Positions 60,613-64,000 of a stretch of DNA of 64,000 bases are shown piece by piece. The stretch lies in the NCBI GenBank assembly GCA_015501585.1, contig JADNRY010000059.1, forward strand, positions 186,001-250,000, given 5' to 3'. The position numbers were made by a program, and so were the translations under genes. How positions within the stretch are numbered: the stretch's first letter is position 1; each line of letters starts with the position of its first letter. The notes below the pieces were generated by a model. That model had not been told where the DNA came from and did no database searches. It saw nothing but the letters and a program-made list of their open reading frames with translations. The stretch comes from Rhodocollybia butyracea. Lineage: Eukaryota; Basidiomycota; Agaricomycetes; Agaricales; Omphalotaceae.

Positions 60613-61181
60613 GTTGTAAGCTGGGGAAAGAGGGGCGATGTTTGACGGATTTCTGATTCTTTGTGACGCGCGTACCAAGTACTTTACTGACCGTTCAGAT
60701 TAAATCCTCATAGTAGGCTACAGTTCATCGATGACTATCAGCGCTTGAGAATTTGAAAATTAGGTAAGGGCTATGTCACATGCATATGGCTCACCCAAGT
60801 CCAGCGCAGCTTTTACTTCTTTCCTTCTTTCATGCGACGTTGCATGATATTGCGCTTCGTACGACAACAACTCTAAAGACGCAACCAGCTGGTGCCTGTT
60901 TACATCCACCACCAAACTTACGGTCATTCTCTAGACACTGACCAGGTCGTTTTTGTGTTATCATCTGCGGTTACCAACGTTCACGGTCTCATTATCTGGC
61001 ATCCTCGAACTCTCTGGCATCTTGCATTTGCATATTTGGACTCGATATATAACAAGGAAGGAAGGACAAGGATATCTTATTCCGATATATTCGGAAAGGC
61101 GGAGACTCTAGAGAAGATATTGTTGGAATATACTTGCTACTACTAGAGTTTGGATTGGCAAGCGCAAGCATCTAGGCACAA
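60613..61181. promoter_or_regulatory. Divergent promoter region, SDR / deubiquitinase
   Basis: 569 bp between two divergent start codons. An open frame at 60892-61146 has no protein-like signature and probably lies in the 5' untranslated region or promoter. Confidence 0.4.
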
Positions 61182-64000
61182 ATGCCCATCTCAGTACTCC
61201 CTACACCGCCCGACTTTCCTCCGTCGAAGCCACCGGGCAAGGCCAATATCAGTAATGGGGCTAATGCTAATTGTGAGTATTTTCGTGATCTAAGTTCTTT
61301 GTGTTTATGTTGTGTTGCAGATACCTCTATACCCTCTTCGAGCTCCGACCCCATCACAGCGCTGAAGCAAGCCGCCAAGGCCTCGGTTCAACAGTCTGCC
61401 AAAGGTGCATCAGCAATTGGATTGCTGAAAGCTGCACGAGCACAGTATATGCAGGCCGGCATATACGAAAACGAAGTGATTCTTAGCTTTATTGTTCTAC
61501 TTTTTTTGGTTCTGATTGATCGATAGGGTGACCTTCAAGGCGCATTGACAGCTTTTACAAAAGCCGCTGGACTAGCGCATATGGTCTTCGGAACTCCCGA
61601 ATGGCGTGCAGACGGTGTGAGGAAGGAATTTTCGGAATTAATGGAGGGAGATGATATCAATTTGACTTCAAGGATGCAGGCTGTGGAAGCGAAATTGAGG
61701 ATGGTTACGACGGAGGAGCAGAATTCGTAGGCTTCGTCATATAACTATCCAGGCTGCTTTACTGACTATCCGTAGCCGCGCCGTTAGCCAAAAATCTGGT
61801 GGGAGTATCGCAGATCGTATGAAAGCGCTACAGGATTCTGGGCTCTCGATTAGTACGAACAAGAGCAAACGTTTTTCAAAGGATCTCCATCTGAATGGAA
61901 TCAATGGTGTCAACAAGAGCCCGGTGTCGAGTCCAACAGTGTCGTCTCCACGAATCCTGCCTAATGACTCACTTTCGACGTTGACGGCACTTAGTCCGCC
62001 GCCGAATGCTCCAGGGGCTTCATCCTATTCACATGCTTTCGTCTCTCCTTCCTCTTTCGGCCCTCCATCCCCAGGCTCGTCGCCTTCTTCATCACCTACA
62101 TTGCCATCTACCGCTCCTTCGAGGTCATTCTCAACGTCCTCCGAATATAATGCGTTCAATTCACACTTTCCAAGTATCGACGAACTGGATGAACTGGACG
62201 GAATAACACCGTTGACTTCGCTTCCATCCGTACCAACAGGAAGAAGTACGGCCTCGAACAAATCTATTGCACCCATGGCCACAGGAGGAAGTGTAGGCGC
62301 AGGAAAGTTACGCAGTACAGGCTCGGCATCATCTTTGAAATCCCAAAAGTCGGCCAAGGATCTCAACTTGCATATTACAGGGGAGTCCCCCAAGTCATCT
62401 CCGCTTTCCCCTTCTCCCTCAGGCCCAGTCATCTCACCCCTCGCCTCTCATGCCGCCCTCCGAAACTTCATCGTTCCCGTCGAACGACCCTCAAGTGTCC
62501 CTTCAACCCCACTTCGTTCTAGCGGCGGAGTATGGGATTCACGACCTAATTCGCCTGTCACCAAGTATCCACAGCCAGGCTCACCCCGGACAGTGGCGTC
62601 GAACATAACGGGTTCAGGAAAAGTGCCCCCTGCTGTTCCCGTGAAACCGTCAGCTTTATCAACGAGTAGGAGTATGTACGGTAATTTTGACGATCCCATA
62701 CCCGGCGAAGCATCCACGTCCAATCTATACCCTTCGTCTTCGCCCTCCGCATCGTCTTCACCACTGAAAGCCCCAGGCTCACCAATACCACAGAAAAATT
62801 CTTGTTCGCCACAGGAGTTGTATGGGTATCTTCGGGAGTACAAGGTGATCTTGTTGGATGTTAGAGACAGGGCAGAATTTGAGCAGGGGCATATACATGC
62901 CGGAAAGGCGATGGGTAGCGTCGTGTGTGTTGAACCAGCAGTGCTTAATCGGGGAACGTATGTATTTCTTTGTGGTGGTAGTTGGGATGCTAATAATTCA
63001 TTTGGTTAGTGTCACCTCTGAGAATATCGAAGATGCACTTGTCCTGGCGCCACCTTCCGAAGCCCCAACTTTCAACAATCGACATAAGTTTGACTTGGTT
63101 GTCATCTATGACCGCAACTCCACCTCTTTCACCTCTGTTCCACTGGCAGGCTCTACAACTCCTCATCCGTCATCTATCTCGCTCGTTAACGGGAATAATG
63201 ATGCGAGTAGTAGTACTCCTGGAAGCAACGCCAATATCTCCGCCCTCCTTCGCGCCATCTGGGAACGTGAATTCAAGAAACCACTACGACGGATGCCGAT
63301 GATGCTTATTGGAGGTTATGAGGCTTGGGTGAAGGAAATGGGTGAAGGAGAAGTTGTTTCGTCTGCAGCTTCGGGGCTTTCTGGATCAAGCTCTGCGGCG
63401 TCCATGACAATGACTCCACCGTCGTCGGTTCATTCACCTCTCATGTCCCCGTCTTTATCCTACCAGGGCGGAGCCTCATCCAGTGGATCGAGACTTCGGG
63501 CTGGAACGAGTCCTGGTTCTTCATCTGCTCTCAATGGACATAAGAACAACTATTCGTTGGATGGGCTTGGTCATTCGAGGAATCCTGCCGAGTCTTCGCC
63601 CGCATCTTCATCTGCATCAAGCGCCAAATCCGGACGGGCGACACCCACAACATCCACTCCGCTTTCGCCACATCTTTCTGGGATTTCTGGACGAAGACCC
63701 GCTGCAGTTGGCAGGACGTCTTTTTCTACTTCGTCTTCCTCTGGGTATCCAGCCACTACAGCAGGTTCTATGTCGACATTGTCGGAAGGCACAACTCTTC
63801 TTAATGGTGCCACCCCGATCTCTTATCCTTCGTTTACTTCATCGACGTATTCGCTTCCTTCTGCCATGTCCTCTTCTGCTGTCACCCCGTCGACAGCGTA
63901 TTCGTCTGTTGAAGGCCTGGCTTCGCCACCGCAAGCGTCGATCAACCCAACGATTCCGAGGAGACGGACGAGTGATTATATGGATCAGAGCCAGGAAGCT
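61182..64000 (+). CDS. Doa4/Ubp-type deubiquitinase, N-terminal part (runs off the window)
   Basis: Five introns-bounded pieces (61182-61272, 61321-61475, 61527-61726, 61776-62957, 63010 onward) stay in frame to the window edge. Residues about 30-130 form a helical MIT/USP8-dimerisation-like region (ITALKQAAKASVQQSAKGAS, YENEGDLQGALTAFTKAAGLAHMV). A Ser/Pro-rich linker leads to a rhodanese-like domain: LYGYLREYKVILLDVRDRAEFEQGHIHAG, DLVVIYDRNSTSF, and RMPMMLIGGYEAWVKEMG. More disordered sequence follows to the edge. This order is that of yeast Ubp4/Doa4, Ubp5 and Ubp7 and of USP8, in which a USP cysteine-protease domain comes next. That domain is not in the window, so the enzymatic call is by architecture. 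The rhodanese active-site Cys position appears to be Asp, as in the inactive rhodanese of this family. Confidence 0.8.

Noticed and set aside
62025..62843. Minus-strand Glu/Asp-rich frames opposite the deubiquitinase linker
   Set aside because: Mirror images of the Ser/Pro-rich coding strand.
1..64000. tRNA, rRNA or CRISPR-like arrays
   Set aside because: None were recognised. The direct repeats present are LTRs, short tandem units or transposon ends.

Overview
The window looks like nuclear DNA of a filamentous basidiomycete, most likely a mushroom-forming Agaricomycete. The basis is many short GT-AG introns (about 45-70 bp) with very small exons, a hybrid-kinase fungal phytochrome, secreted GH71, GH16 and sedolisin (S53) enzymes, Zn2Cys6 regulators and a TET/JBP-type dioxygenase gene. 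All identifications come from reading motifs by eye; no database search was run.

Left 12 kb (transposon-rich). A minus-strand gene with a TET/JBP-like 2-oxoglutarate/Fe(II) dioxygenase core followed by a chromodomain is split into two blocks (10.74-9.42 kb and 1.35-0 kb, continuing off the left edge). Between them lies a complete LTR retrotransposon (1360-7688; LTRs about 98% identical apart from indels; 5-bp target duplication GATAT) with a decayed gag and no visible pol, plus a 1.7-kb non-coding segment (7694-9419). A 631-bp element with 79-bp terminal inverted repeats and a TA duplication lies at 11128-11758.

12-23 kb (regulation and secreted enzymes). A Zn2Cys6 regulator and a GH71 alpha-1,3-glucanase gene are divergent. 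They are followed by a sedolisin protease, a small RING protein convergent with it, and a GPI-anchored GH16 glucanase that appears to carry a one-base frameshift. The next 2.5 kb has no gene I can support.

25-48 kb (conserved cell functions). In order: an aromatic/aminoadipate-type aminotransferase, a 1846-residue SH3-TBC Rab-GAP-like protein, ETF beta subunit, a large RING-H2 protein with a myristoylation-like N-terminus, a DHA1-type MFS transporter, the nuclear exosome nuclease Rrp6, a secreted PEBP protein, pyridoxamine-phosphate oxidase, and a small one-helix membrane protein divergent from it.

48-64 kb. A second Zn2Cys6 regulator (with a 13-nt exon inside the zinc cluster) is flanked by gene-poor DNA. 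A complete 18-exon phytochrome hybrid histidine kinase, a short-chain dehydrogenase and the N-terminal part of a Doa4/Ubp-type deubiquitinase (running off the right edge) complete the window.

The strongest candidate for something unusual is the TET/JBP-chromodomain gene: a DNA-modification enzyme fold joined to a chromatin reader, itself broken by transposons. The stops in the adjacent gag are all TGA, as expected from CpG deamination.
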